Assembly: GCA_039028695.1 (NCBI GenBank)
Contig: JBCCHN010000115.1
Span: forward strand, 1-16,876
DNA from: JANQKX01 sp039028695
Lineage (GTDB): Bacteria; Pseudomonadota; Alphaproteobacteria; Kiloniellales; Kiloniellaceae
Direction: 5' to 3'
Length of the DNA stretch: 16,876 bases
Part shown: one piece after another, positions 1 through 7,403 of the stretch
Layout of the letters: every line of letters starts with the position of its first letter
How positions within the stretch are numbered: the first letter of the stretch is position 1
Position numbers and translations under genes: made by a program
Notes under the pieces: model-generated
What the model saw: only the letters and a program-made list of their open reading frames with translations
Database searches by the model: none
What the model was told of the DNA's origin: nothing

Positions 1-1209
1 AGAAGGCTCTGGACGTGAGCTCAATGAGAGAGACGACTCTAGGGTCGGGAATGATGATCTTACGGTAAATGCGGTAGCGACATCTTTTGTCGATGGGATC
101 TCTAGAACCGATGAATCGAACGGTAACCGACTAGGCGACGAGGAATCCAAGGAAACTTCAGAAGAAGGCAAGACAACCGGAAGAGCTCCGGCCTCGCGGC
201 CATAGTAGTGGCTCAGCACGCCGAAGGAATGGCCATAGCCGAAGGAGCGGTATTTGAGCAGGTCCCACTCCCTGTACATCTCGTTTAGCTCAGAGGCCAC
301 GTCGCAGCAGCGCGCTCCGGGTTTGAGGAGCTCAATGCCCCGCTCGTGGACCTTCACGTTCTTTTCCCAGATATCGATTTCCACGTCCCTGGCGTGATCG
401 CAAAACATCGTGCGCTCCAAGGCCGTGTAGTAGCCGAATATCATGGGAAAGGTGTTGAGGCTCAAAATGTCGCCCGACTGTATCTCCTTGTTCGTGACCG
501 GATTGTGTGCGCCATCCGTGTTGATACCCGACTGGAACCAGGTCCAGGTATCCATCAGTTCCACAAAAGGGTGGTTGCCGGCAATCTCGCGAATCATGGC
601 ATTGGTACCGGCGATAGCGACTTCGTGCTCCGGCACGCCGGCTTGGACGGCGGCGGCACAGGCATAACCGCCGATATCGGCGGTCCGGGCCCCTTCCTTT
701 ATTAGTTTTATTTCCTCGTCAGACTTGACAGTGCGCATCCACATGGAAGGTTGGCTCACATCCACGAATTCCACGCCCGGCAGGTTTTCCTCCAAAAGGC
801 GGCGGTATTCCAAGCTCACATGGTCAAACTCGATGCCGAGGCGCTTAACGCCGGGGGTCAATTGTTCGACCGCCCGGTAAAAACTGTCCCGGCGCCAGTC
901 TGTGTAAGTGAGGTTGTTCCCGTGGCTGCGGCGCCAGGGCTGGCCGCCATCAATACCGGCGGAGATTGTGGTGGCCGCCTCGGGGGTTATAACCATGCCG
1001 TACTTTCGCCCGAAATAGCAGTAGAGCCAGCCCGAATAGTAGTTGATGCAGTGATATGAGGTGAGCAAGGCCGCATCCACGGTGTTTTCGACCATCCAGC
1101 CGCGCAACGCGTTTTGCCGCCGGACCATTTCACCGTCGGAAAAGGGTGAGTAGGCCTTCTCGCCGTTGTGCCATTCCACAAGATTGAGCATATCGTCCAC
1201 GTTCACCAT
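1..1209 (-). CDS. Creatinase (creatine amidinohydrolase), C-terminus replaced by foreign sequence
   Basis: Creatinase (EC 3.5.3.3, M24/'pita-bread' fold) hydrolyses creatine to sarcosine and urea in the cytoplasm. Translation from the ATG at 1209 (AGGAG five bases upstream) matches the family from about residue 20 to 341: TSYHCINYYSGWLYC with Phe66 and Arg68, the GIDGGQPWRR segment, DTWTWFQSGINTDGAHNPVT with the catalytic His at 235, TALERT with Glu265, and GHSFGVLSHYYGREAG with Arg338. These lie three residues after His232, Glu262, Phe62, Arg64 and Arg335 of the Pseudomonas enzyme as I recall its numbering. After Gly341 (about position 187) similarity stops abruptly. The frame stays open to base 1 but reads Ser/Pro-rich non-family residues, so the last ~65 residues, including the catalytic Glu equivalent to Glu358, are absent. 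As it stands the product should be inactive. It is divergent from the sarcosine oxidase operon, which would consume its product. Family assignment is very secure; whether the break is biological or an assembly artefact is not known. Confidence 0.9.
   Translation of the reverse strand, partial: MVNVDDMLNLVEWHNGEKAYSPFSDGEMVRRQNALRGWMVENTVDAALLTSYHCINYYSGWLYCYFGRKYGMVITPEAATTISAGIDGGQPWRRSHGNNLTYTDWRRDSFYRAVEQLTPGVKRLGIEFDHVSLEYRRLLEENLPGVEFVDVSQPSMWMRTVKSDEEIKLIKEGARTADIGGYACAAAVQAGVPEHEVAIAGTNAMIREIAGNHPFVELMDTWTWFQSGINTDGAHNPVTNKEIQSGDILSLNTFPMIFGYYTALERTMFCDHARDVEIDIWEKNVKVHERGIELLKPGARCCDVASELNEMYREWDLLKYRSFGYGHSFGVLSHYYGREAGALPVVLPSSEVSLDSSSPSRLPFDSSVLEIPSTKDVATAFTVRSSFPTLESSLSLSSRPEPS
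2..205 (+). CDS. Partial plus-strand reading frame, possibly N-terminal remnant of an ATPase paralogue
   Basis: The frame beginning at base 2 is open from the window edge to a TAG at 203-205. It gives a hydrophilic, Asp/Glu/Ser/Gly/Asn-rich peptide starting EGSGRELNERDDSRVGND. The ATPase encoded at 8563-10206 has EGSGAALNDIDSVVNGS at residues 15-31, so EGSG, LN and a following DS align, and both segments are predicted to be disordered. Only about the first 60 codons (2 to about 185) can belong to this source, because the remaining bases are the antisense of creatinase codons. Base composition and codons such as AGA, CGT and CTA differ from the creatinase side. The similarity is short and in low-complexity sequence, so this is a tentative call. 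The alternative is non-coding or unrelated DNA. Confidence 0.35.
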   Translation, partial: EGSGRELNERDDSRVGNDDLTVNAVATSFVDGISRTDESNGNRLGDEESKETSEEGKTTGRAPASRP

Positions 1210-1470
1210 TGTGTCTCCTGTCAATTTCCGGGGGGCCTCTAGAACAGCCGTTTGAAAGCGTGAAATATCGGGCCAAATAGACTTAAAATTGGAAAAAGGA
1301 AAGCGAGAAGTAAGCCGTCGCCTTTAGCAAAGTCCATAGCGTTATGGGAACAGTATATTGGCCCTGATTTCGAGAAATGTCTTACTTTCGCGTAAAGGTC
1401 TGGTAGCAAGCGCGGCCGCTATGAGGGCTGCGAAGCTGCCCGAGCGAAATTTCTGATGTGGAGTGGGTGA
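1210..1470. promoter_or_regulatory. Divergent promoter region between creatinase and soxB
   Basis: This 261-bp gap separates two divergently read genes of one pathway, so both promoters and any shared operator should lie here. Ribosome-binding sites are visible at each edge: AGGAG before the creatinase ATG, and GGAG about seven bases before the soxB ATG at 1471. An inverted pair of a TTGGCCC core is present, as GGGCCAA at 1270-1276 and TTGGCCC at 1358-1364, each followed by a GAT-containing flank. A short inverted repeat (CTTAC, six bases, GTAAAG) occurs near 1380-1397. I could not identify a convincing sigma-70 -35/-10 pair. Regulator identity is unknown. Confidence 0.5.
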
Positions 1471-2721
1471 ATGGCCCGATTTTCTGTTTTCTCCCTGGCG
1501 CGCAACGCCTTAAGCCATCACGAGAATTGGCCCCGCCAATGGCGCAGCCCCGAGCCCAAGGCGGAATATGACGCCATCATCGTGGGTGGCGGCGGTCACG
1601 GGCTGGCGACGGCTTATTATCTGGCCAAAAACCATGGGCTTACCAATATCGCGGTCTTGGAAAAGGGCTGGCTGGGCGGCGGCAACACGGGCCGCAACAC
1701 AACCATCGTGCGCTCTAACTATCTTTGGGACGAGAGCGCGGCTATGTACGAGCATGCCTTGAAGCTCTGGGAGGGGCTCAGCCAGGACCTGAACTATAAC
1801 ATCATGTTCTCCCAGCGAGGGGTGATGAACCTGGCTCATAACCTGGGGGATGTGCGCGAGAGCAAGCGCCGGGTCTATGCCAACCGTCTCAATGGGGTGG
1901 ATGCGGAATGGTTGGAGCCCCAGGGGGTCAAGGCCTTTTGCCCCATTATCAATATCTCTCAGACGGCGCGCTATCCGGTCATGGGCGCCACCCTGCAGCG
2001 TCGGGCCGGCGTGGCCCGTCACGATGCGGTGGCTTGGGGCTATGCCAGGGGAGCCGATGCCCGGGGCGTGGACATTATTCAGCAGTGCGAGGTAACAGGC
2101 ATCCTGCGCGAGGGCGACCAAGTCACCGGGGTGGAAACCACCCGTGGCACAATCCGTGCCAAAAAGGTTGGCCTGGTAGTGGCCGGCCATACTTCCCAAC
2201 TGGGGCAGATGGCGGGCCTGCGTTTGCCCGTGGAAAGCCATCCTTTGCAGGCCTTGGTGTCCGAGCCCATTAAACCCATCCACCCTTGTGTGGTCATGTC
2301 CAACGCGGTGCATGTCTATGTGAGTCAGTCGGATAAGGGCGAGCTGGTGATCGGTGCCGGGGTGGATGCTTTTGTAGGATTTGGCCAGCGGGGCAGTTTT
2401 CACATCATCGAAGGTCAAATGGGGGCCCTGCGCGAGCTTTTTCCCATCTTTAGCCGCTTACGCATGATGCGCTCGTGGGGCGGCATCGTGGACGTCTGCC
2501 CAGATGCCTCGGCTCTGGTCTCCAAGACCCCGGTCAAGGGCCTCTATGTGAACGGTGGCTGGGGCACCGGCGGGTTCAAGGCCACGCCGGGGTCAGGCTG
2601 GACCTTCGCGCATACCATTGCCAATGACGAACCCCATCCCATAAACGCGCCCTTTAACCTGGAACGCTTCGTAACAGGTCATTTGGTCGACGAACACGGC
2701 GCGGCTGCCGTGGCTCACTAG
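1471..2721 (+). CDS. soxB: Sarcosine oxidase beta subunit
   Basis: This is the flavin-dependent catalytic subunit of heterotetrameric sarcosine oxidase, which demethylates sarcosine to glycine. The 416-residue product has the usual length of the family. It begins with the characteristic N-terminal segment containing WPRQWRSPEPK, then a FAD-binding Rossmann motif (IIVGGGGHGLATAYYLA, about residues 36-52) and the GNTGRNTTIVRSNYL motif. The sequence GVARHDAVAWGYARGA contains His184, at the place of the His that carries covalent FMN in this family. The C-terminal YVNGGWGTGGFKATPGSG closes the FAD site. The ATG at 1471 has GGAG upstream. soxD starts 14 bp after the TAG, so this is the first gene of the soxBDAG operon. 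The assignment is close to certain. Confidence 0.96.
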   Translation: MARFSVFSLARNALSHHENWPRQWRSPEPKAEYDAIIVGGGGHGLATAYYLAKNHGLTNIAVLEKGWLGGGNTGRNTTIVRSNYLWDESAAMYEHALKLWEGLSQDLNYNIMFSQRGVMNLAHNLGDVRESKRRVYANRLNGVDAEWLEPQGVKAFCPIINISQTARYPVMGATLQRRAGVARHDAVAWGYARGADARGVDIIQQCEVTGILREGDQVTGVETTRGTIRAKKVGLVVAGHTSQLGQMAGLRLPVESHPLQALVSEPIKPIHPCVVMSNAVHVYVSQSDKGELVIGAGVDAFVGFGQRGSFHIIEGQMGALRELFPIFSRLRMMRSWGGIVDVCPDASALVSKTPVKGLYVNGGWGTGGFKATPGSGWTFAHTIANDEPHPINAPFNLERFVTGHLVDEHGAAAVAH

Positions 2722-2735
2722 GGGAACAAAAAGAC

Positions 2736-3026
2736 ATGAAAATCATTCAATGCCCCTATTGCGGCGAACGCCCGGAGCTGGAGTTCAGCTACGGCGGCGA
2801 AGCCCATATCGCCCGCCCGGAGGATCCGGCGGCGCTGAGTGACGAGGAATGGGCGGACTTTCTTTTCATGCGCAAGAACACCAAGGGAATTTACCTGGAG
2901 CGTTGGATGCATGCTGCGGGGTGCCGACGATGGTTCAACGCCGTGCGCGATACAGTGACCTACGAGTTTCTGGCGGTTTATAAGGTTGGGGAAATGCCTC
3001 CGGACCTGGATCGGGGAGAGGGCTGA
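2736..3026 (+). CDS. soxD: Sarcosine oxidase delta subunit (zinc-binding)
   Basis: This small structural subunit of heterotetrameric sarcosine oxidase has 96 residues, a normal length. The four zinc ligands are intact at the family positions: Cys6 and Cys9 in CPYCGERPE, then His59 and Cys63 in ERWMHAAGC. Other family landmarks are FSYGGEAH and the motif WADFLFMRKNTKG followed by YLERW. A purine-rich AGGGGA lies about 9-14 bases before the ATG. The gene sits between soxB and soxA with a three-base gap before soxA, consistent with tight translational coupling. No anomaly is seen. Confidence 0.96.
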   Translation: MKIIQCPYCGERPELEFSYGGEAHIARPEDPAALSDEEWADFLFMRKNTKGIYLERWMHAAGCRRWFNAVRDTVTYEFLAVYKVGEMPPDLDRGEG

Positions 3027-3029
3027 ACC

Positions 3030-6000
3030 ATGGCCTCATCCCAGTCCCAACCCAATCGCTTGGCAACGGGCGGCCGCATCGATCGGAACCAGCCCTGCCA
3101 CTTCACTTTCAACGGTGAGCCGTTGGAAGGATTCGCCGGCGATTCCCTGGCATCGGCCCTGCTGGCCAACAATAAGCACCTGGTGGCCCGCAGCTTCAAA
3201 TACCATCGACCTCGCGGCATCATGGGAGCGGGCGTGGAAGAACCGAACGCCATGGTGCAATTGGGGTATGGTGCTCACACCATTCCCAACTTGAAAGCCA
3301 CCGAAATCGAGTTGCACGACGGCCTGGAAGCAGAAAGCGTTAACTGCTGGCCCAGCGTTTCCTTCGACGTGAGCTCGATCAATGGTCTTTTCTCGAAATT
3401 TTTTCCAGCGGGTTTTTACTACAAGACTTTCATGCCCTCGCAGTTTTTGTGGATGAAGGTATTTGAGCCGATCATCCGTAAGGCGGCCGGTTGGGGTAAG
3501 GCGCCTAGCGAGCCCGATCCGGACAGTTACGATCATCGCCATGTGCACTGCGATGTGATGGTTGTCGGTGGCGGTCCGGCAGGTCTGGCGGCGGCGCGCG
3601 AAGCCGCCAAAAGCGGCGCGCGGGTTATCCTCGCCGACGAGCAGCCCGAGTTTGGCGGCAGCCTTTTGTCCCTCAATCGCACCGTGGATGGTTTGTCGGG
3701 GGCGGATTGGGTCGCCCGAGAGGTGCAAAAGCTCGAGGCCGCCTCAGAGGTGCGATTGCTGCCCCGGACCACGGTTTTTGGCTACTATCACCACAATTAT
3801 CTTTGCGCCGTAGAGCGGCGGCATGACCGCTATGACCAGGGCTCGAGCTCGGCTGATCCGCAGATGCGCCTGTGGCATATCCGCGCCAAGATGGTGGTGT
3901 TGGCCACCGGCGCCCATGAACGACCCTTGGTTTTTGCCGACAACGATCGGCCGGGAATCATGTTGGCTTCGGCGGCCCAAAGCTATGTCAACCGATATGG
4001 TGTAGCGCCGGGCCGGCGCGCCGTGCTCTTCACCAACAATGACGGGGCCTATGAGGCCGCGCTGGACCTAAAGGCCGCCGGTGTTGAGGTTGCCGAAATT
4101 GTCGATGTACGTCAGGAAGCCACAGGCACCCTGCCCAAAGAGGCACTAGAGGCCGGTATCAAGGTTTCCAGCAATTCCGCGATAACGGCGGTCAAGGGCA
4201 AAAGCCGCGTGGCGGGCGTAACCCTGCATAAGCTCGGCGGCAATGGTCAGTCGGTCTCCGGCGAGGGCCGACAGGTTGCTTGCGATCTTATCTTGATGTC
4301 TGGCGGTTGGAGCCCGGTGGTGCACCTCTTTTGTCATACTCAGGGCAAGATGGCTTTCGATGAGGCCAAGGCTTGCTTCGTGCCGGCCAAACCACGCGAG
4401 GCCACCCTTTGGGCTGGTGCAGTGGGCGGCAGCTTCGATTTGGCTGGAGCTTTGGTCGAAGGTGTGGCGCAGGGGCGCACGGCTGCGCTTGCGGCCGGAT
4501 TTGAGCCGACCGACGGGGACAGCCCGGTCATCGCGAGTGAGGAACCGGATCTGGGCAGCCTTGAAGCCCGCTGGGTGGTGCCCACCGTCGAGCCCATCGG
4601 CCGTTCGAAGGCTAAGCACTTCGTGGACTATCAAAACGACTCCACGGCGGCGGACATTCGCCTGGCGGCCCGCGAGGGTTTCGATAACGTGGAGCATATG
4701 AAGCGTTACACCCTGTCCGGATTTGGCACGGATCAAGGTAAGACCGGCAACATCAACGCGCTCGCCATTCTGTCCGACGCGGTGGACCGGGCCATTGCCG
4801 AGACCGGCACGACTACCTTTCGCCCACCCTATACGCCGGTGCCCTTTGGCGTGATGGCCGGCCGCGAGTTGGGCGATTGGCTGGATCCAAAACGTGTCAC
4901 CGCAATTCAAGACTGGCACGAGGCGCAAGGGGCCTCTTTTGAGGATGTGGGCCAATGGAAGCGACCTTGGTTTTTCCCCAAGGCCGGTGAGGACATACAT
5001 GCGGCCGTGGCGCGTGAGTGCGCTGCCGTGCGCGACACGGTGGGTCTGTTGGATGCCTCCACATTGGGAAAGATCGATATTCAAGGGCCTGATGCCGCTG
5101 AATTCCTGAATCGCATTTACACCAACGCCTGGCTGAAGCTGAAGGTGGGCTCCATCCGCTACGGCTTAATGTGTCACGAAGACGGTATGATCTTCGATGA
5201 CGGCACGACGGCTCGGCTTGGAGAAAATCATTTCCTCATGACCACCACAACCGGTGGCGCGGCCACCGTGATGGATTGGCTCGAGGAATATCTGCAAACC
5301 GAATGGCCGGATCTCAAAGTCTATTGCACTTCGGTCACCGAACAGTGGTCAACGGTGGCAGTCGCCGGGCCCAAGGCCCGCACGGTGCTCGAGCGTGTCT
5401 GCAGCGATATCGACTTGGCGCCCGAGGCCTTCCCCTTTATGACCTTTCGCGATGGCACGGTGGCCGGCAGCCCGGCAAGGGTTTCGCGGATCTCATTCAC
5501 CGGCGAGCTATCCTACGAAGTTTCGGTGCCCTGGTCCCATGGCAAAGCACTTTGGGAGGCCCTCTACGAGGCCGGCGAGGAGTTCGGCATTACACCCTAT
5601 GGCACGGAGACCATGCACGTACTGCGCGCCGAAAAGGGTTTCATCATTGTCGGGCAGGAAACCGACGGTACCGTCACGCCCCAGGATTTGGGCATGGACT
5701 GGATCGTCTCCAAGGCTAAGAAGGACTTTATCGGCAAGCGCTCCTTCTCCCGCGCGGACACCGTCCGTTTGGATCGCAAGCAGCTTGTGGGTTTGCTGAC
5801 CGAGGACCCCGGCTTCGTCTTGCCTGAAGGGGCGCAGATCGTTATCGACCCTAACGCGCCGACGCCGATTCCCATGCTTGGGCATGTCACTTCCAGCTAT
5901 TGGAGCCCCGCCATGGGGCGGTCCATTGCCTTGGCCTTGATCAAGGGGGGGCGGGCTCGCAAGGGGGACCGCCTTTTCGCGCCTCTGGAAGACCGCACAC

Positions 6001-6062
6001 AGGCCGTGACGATTGTCGATCCGGTATTCATCGATCCGGAAGGAAAACGCAGAGATGGCTGA
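3030..6062 (+). CDS. soxA: Sarcosine oxidase alpha subunit
   Basis: This is the large subunit of heterotetrameric sarcosine oxidase (1010 residues, typical). It binds NAD+ and FAD-domain elements and passes the methylene group to tetrahydrofolate. Domain order: an N-terminal 2Fe-2S-ferredoxin-like fold (about 15-110) containing FKYHRPRGIMGAG, which lacks the iron-sulphur cysteines, as is usual in this family; a Rossmann domain with VVGGGPAGLAAAREAA (GxGxxG at 180-185); ATGAHERP at about 292-299; a second dinucleotide region with FTNNDGAYEAALDL; and a C-terminal GcvT/aminomethyltransferase domain from about 640 to the end, where folate binds. The ATG at 3030 follows soxD by three bases, and the stop overlaps the start of soxG by eight bases. 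The complete, undamaged frame argues that sarcosine oxidation is functional here even though the adjacent creatinase is broken. Confidence 0.97.
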   Translation: MASSQSQPNRLATGGRIDRNQPCHFTFNGEPLEGFAGDSLASALLANNKHLVARSFKYHRPRGIMGAGVEEPNAMVQLGYGAHTIPNLKATEIELHDGLEAESVNCWPSVSFDVSSINGLFSKFFPAGFYYKTFMPSQFLWMKVFEPIIRKAAGWGKAPSEPDPDSYDHRHVHCDVMVVGGGPAGLAAAREAAKSGARVILADEQPEFGGSLLSLNRTVDGLSGADWVAREVQKLEAASEVRLLPRTTVFGYYHHNYLCAVERRHDRYDQGSSSADPQMRLWHIRAKMVVLATGAHERPLVFADNDRPGIMLASAAQSYVNRYGVAPGRRAVLFTNNDGAYEAALDLKAAGVEVAEIVDVRQEATGTLPKEALEAGIKVSSNSAITAVKGKSRVAGVTLHKLGGNGQSVSGEGRQVACDLILMSGGWSPVVHLFCHTQGKMAFDEAKACFVPAKPREATLWAGAVGGSFDLAGALVEGVAQGRTAALAAGFEPTDGDSPVIASEEPDLGSLEARWVVPTVEPIGRSKAKHFVDYQNDSTAADIRLAAREGFDNVEHMKRYTLSGFGTDQGKTGNINALAILSDAVDRAIAETGTTTFRPPYTPVPFGVMAGRELGDWLDPKRVTAIQDWHEAQGASFEDVGQWKRPWFFPKAGEDIHAAVARECAAVRDTVGLLDASTLGKIDIQGPDAAEFLNRIYTNAWLKLKVGSIRYGLMCHEDGMIFDDGTTARLGENHFLMTTTTGGAATVMDWLEEYLQTEWPDLKVYCTSVTEQWSTVAVAGPKARTVLERVCSDIDLAPEAFPFMTFRDGTVAGSPARVSRISFTGELSYEVSVPWSHGKALWEALYEAGEEFGITPYGTETMHVLRAEKGFIIVGQETDGTVTPQDLGMDWIVSKAKKDFIGKRSFSRADTVRLDRKQLVGLLTEDPGFVLPEGAQIVIDPNAPTPIPMLGHVTSSYWSPAMGRSIALALIKGGRARKGDRLFAPLEDRTQAVTIVDPVFIDPEGKRRDG

Positions 6063-6654
6063 TACAGCTTCAAATCGCGGTGAAACCAGTTTGGCTGCCT
6101 TCGCAGCATCCTTTGCGGATACCTCCAAGCAGGGTGAGGTGACGATCCGGGAATGCCGCCTGGCCCAGCAAGTGAATTTGCGCGGAGACAGCGCGGATAA
6201 AGCTGTCATCAAGGGCGCCAAGGCGGCGCTCGGTTGCGATCTGCCTTTGGATGCCTGCACCGTTGCCAGCGCCAAAGCTGGTCATAAGGTTTTGTGGTTA
6301 GGCCCCGATGAGTGGCTGGTCGTTGCCGAAGATGCCGCGGCTGCATCTTTTGCCGATCTCTTGAGCGAGAAATTGGCTGACCAACATGTCTCTATTGTTA
6401 ACCTGGATCAAAATCGGTTGGTCATCGAGCTGTCGGGTCCGCGCGCCCGGGAGGTTTTGGAGAAAGCCTGCTTGCAAGATCTTCACCCCAGCGCCTTTAC
6501 GCCCGGCCGGATCGTTGGCACGATCATGTTCAAGACCCAGGTGTTTTTGGAGCAGATCGACGATCAGCCCACATACTGGCTATACGTTCGACCCTCTTTT
6601 TCCCGGCACTTGGCGGAAATGTTGCTGGATGCTATGGCTGAGTTTGTGTCCTAG
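6055..6654 (+). CDS. soxG: Sarcosine oxidase gamma subunit
   Basis: Gamma subunit of heterotetrameric sarcosine oxidase, a GcvT-like fold that packs against the other subunits. I choose the ATG at 6055, giving 199 residues. It overlaps the soxA stop by eight bases and has GGAAA about nine bases upstream. An in-frame ATG at 6013 would add 14 residues inside soxA and lacks a comparable ribosome-binding site. Recognisable family features are VTIRECRLAQQVNLRGD near residue 29-45, WLGPDEWLVVA, a VNLDQNRLVIELSGPRAREVL segment and the C-terminal region with YWLYVRPSFSRHLAEML. It ends the soxBDAG operon; the following dehydrogenase begins 26 bp on, so it may be co-transcribed. Confidence 0.95.
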   Translation: MADTASNRGETSLAAFAASFADTSKQGEVTIRECRLAQQVNLRGDSADKAVIKGAKAALGCDLPLDACTVASAKAGHKVLWLGPDEWLVVAEDAAAASFADLLSEKLADQHVSIVNLDQNRLVIELSGPRAREVLEKACLQDLHPSAFTPGRIVGTIMFKTQVFLEQIDDQPTYWLYVRPSFSRHLAEMLLDAMAEFVS

Positions 6655-6680
6655 TAGCTTCAGCCATCGAAGGGTTTCAT

Positions 6681-7403
6681 TTGCCTGTCTTTGATTTCTC
6701 CGGGCGCCGTGCGCTTTTAACCGGTGCCAATGGCGGTATCGGTCAAGCAATCTCCGAGGGCTTGCTAGCCGCCGGTGCCCAGGTGACGACCGCCGACCGC
6801 GAAAAAGCTGATTTCCCTGGCGATCTGACCGATGGCGCCTACTGCGATGACCTGCCGGCTCTGGCCGCGGAGAAGATGGGTGGTTTGGACATCGTAATCA
6901 ACAATGCGGGCGTAATGCGGCGTGGCCTGATCACTCAAGCCAGCGACGGGGACTTTGACATCTCTATGGCGGTTAACGTGGAAGCGCCTTTTCGCATATG
7001 CCGGGCGGCCATACCCATCCTGGCAAAAGAGGGAGGGGGCGCCATTGTCAACACAGCGTCCTGCTGGGGTATCCATCCGGGGCCCAATCATCCCATCTAT
7101 TGCATGACCAAGGCAGCGGTGGCCTCGCTCACCCAATGCCTGGGCCGGGATCATGCCCATCAAGGCATACGCATAAACGGAGTCTGCCCCAACGAGGTCG
7201 ATACGCCCATGCTGCGGTCAGGCTTTGAAGTGCGCGGCTTGGATCCAAACCGGGCCATCGAAGATCTCAATGCTTCTGTTCCTATAGGGCATATTGCCAA
7301 ACCGGACGAAATTGCCGACGTGGTTTTGTTTCTCGCCTCCGATCAAGCGCGCTACATTTGCGGCGCACTGGTTGAGGTCAATGGCGGAAAGCCGGTGATA
7401 TGA
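6681..7403 (+). CDS. Short-chain dehydrogenase/reductase (SDR), first of two
   Basis: A classical SDR NAD(P)-dependent oxidoreductase of 240 residues. The cofactor motif TGANGGIG is at residues 14-21, Asp39 ends beta-strand 2 (suggesting NAD preference), and NNAG is at 74-77. The catalytic tetrad is complete as Asn99, Ser127, Tyr140 and Lys144 (YCMTK). The start is a TTG at 6681, with AGGG six bases upstream and no better in-frame ATG. The 3' end overlaps the next SDR gene by four bases (ATGA), so the two are translationally coupled. The substrate cannot be told from sequence. Its place after soxBDAG suggests a side-chain or intermediate of the same amine or amino-acid catabolism, which is inference only. 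Confidence 0.9.
   Translation: MPVFDFSGRRALLTGANGGIGQAISEGLLAAGAQVTTADREKADFPGDLTDGAYCDDLPALAAEKMGGLDIVINNAGVMRRGLITQASDGDFDISMAVNVEAPFRICRAAIPILAKEGGGAIVNTASCWGIHPGPNHPIYCMTKAAVASLTQCLGRDHAHQGIRINGVCPNEVDTPMLRSGFEVRGLDPNRAIEDLNASVPIGHIAKPDEIADVVLFLASDQARYICGALVEVNGGKPVI

Noticed and set aside
1224..1234. TTGACA-like sequence (minus strand) just upstream of creatinase as a -35 box
   Set aside because: It lies under 20 bases from the start codon and abuts the ribosome-binding site, leaving no room for a -10 element.
1411..1420. GCGGCCGC palindrome before soxB
   Set aside because: An eight-base GC palindrome is expected by chance in this composition, and nothing ties it to regulation.
1510..2418. 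302-codon open frame on the minus strand opposite soxB
   Set aside because: It lies wholly antisense to a certain gene, has no family features, and its His/Gly/Ala-rich translation is typical of an antisense shadow in GC-rich coding DNA.
4146..5084. 312-codon open frame on the minus strand opposite soxA
   Set aside because: Antisense to the conserved soxA frame, with no recognisable motif and no operon context.
6013..6054. Upstream in-frame ATG for soxG adding 14 residues
   Set aside because: It lies well inside soxA, has a poorer ribosome-binding site, and the added residues do not resemble gamma subunits; the eight-base overlap start at 6055 is more natural.
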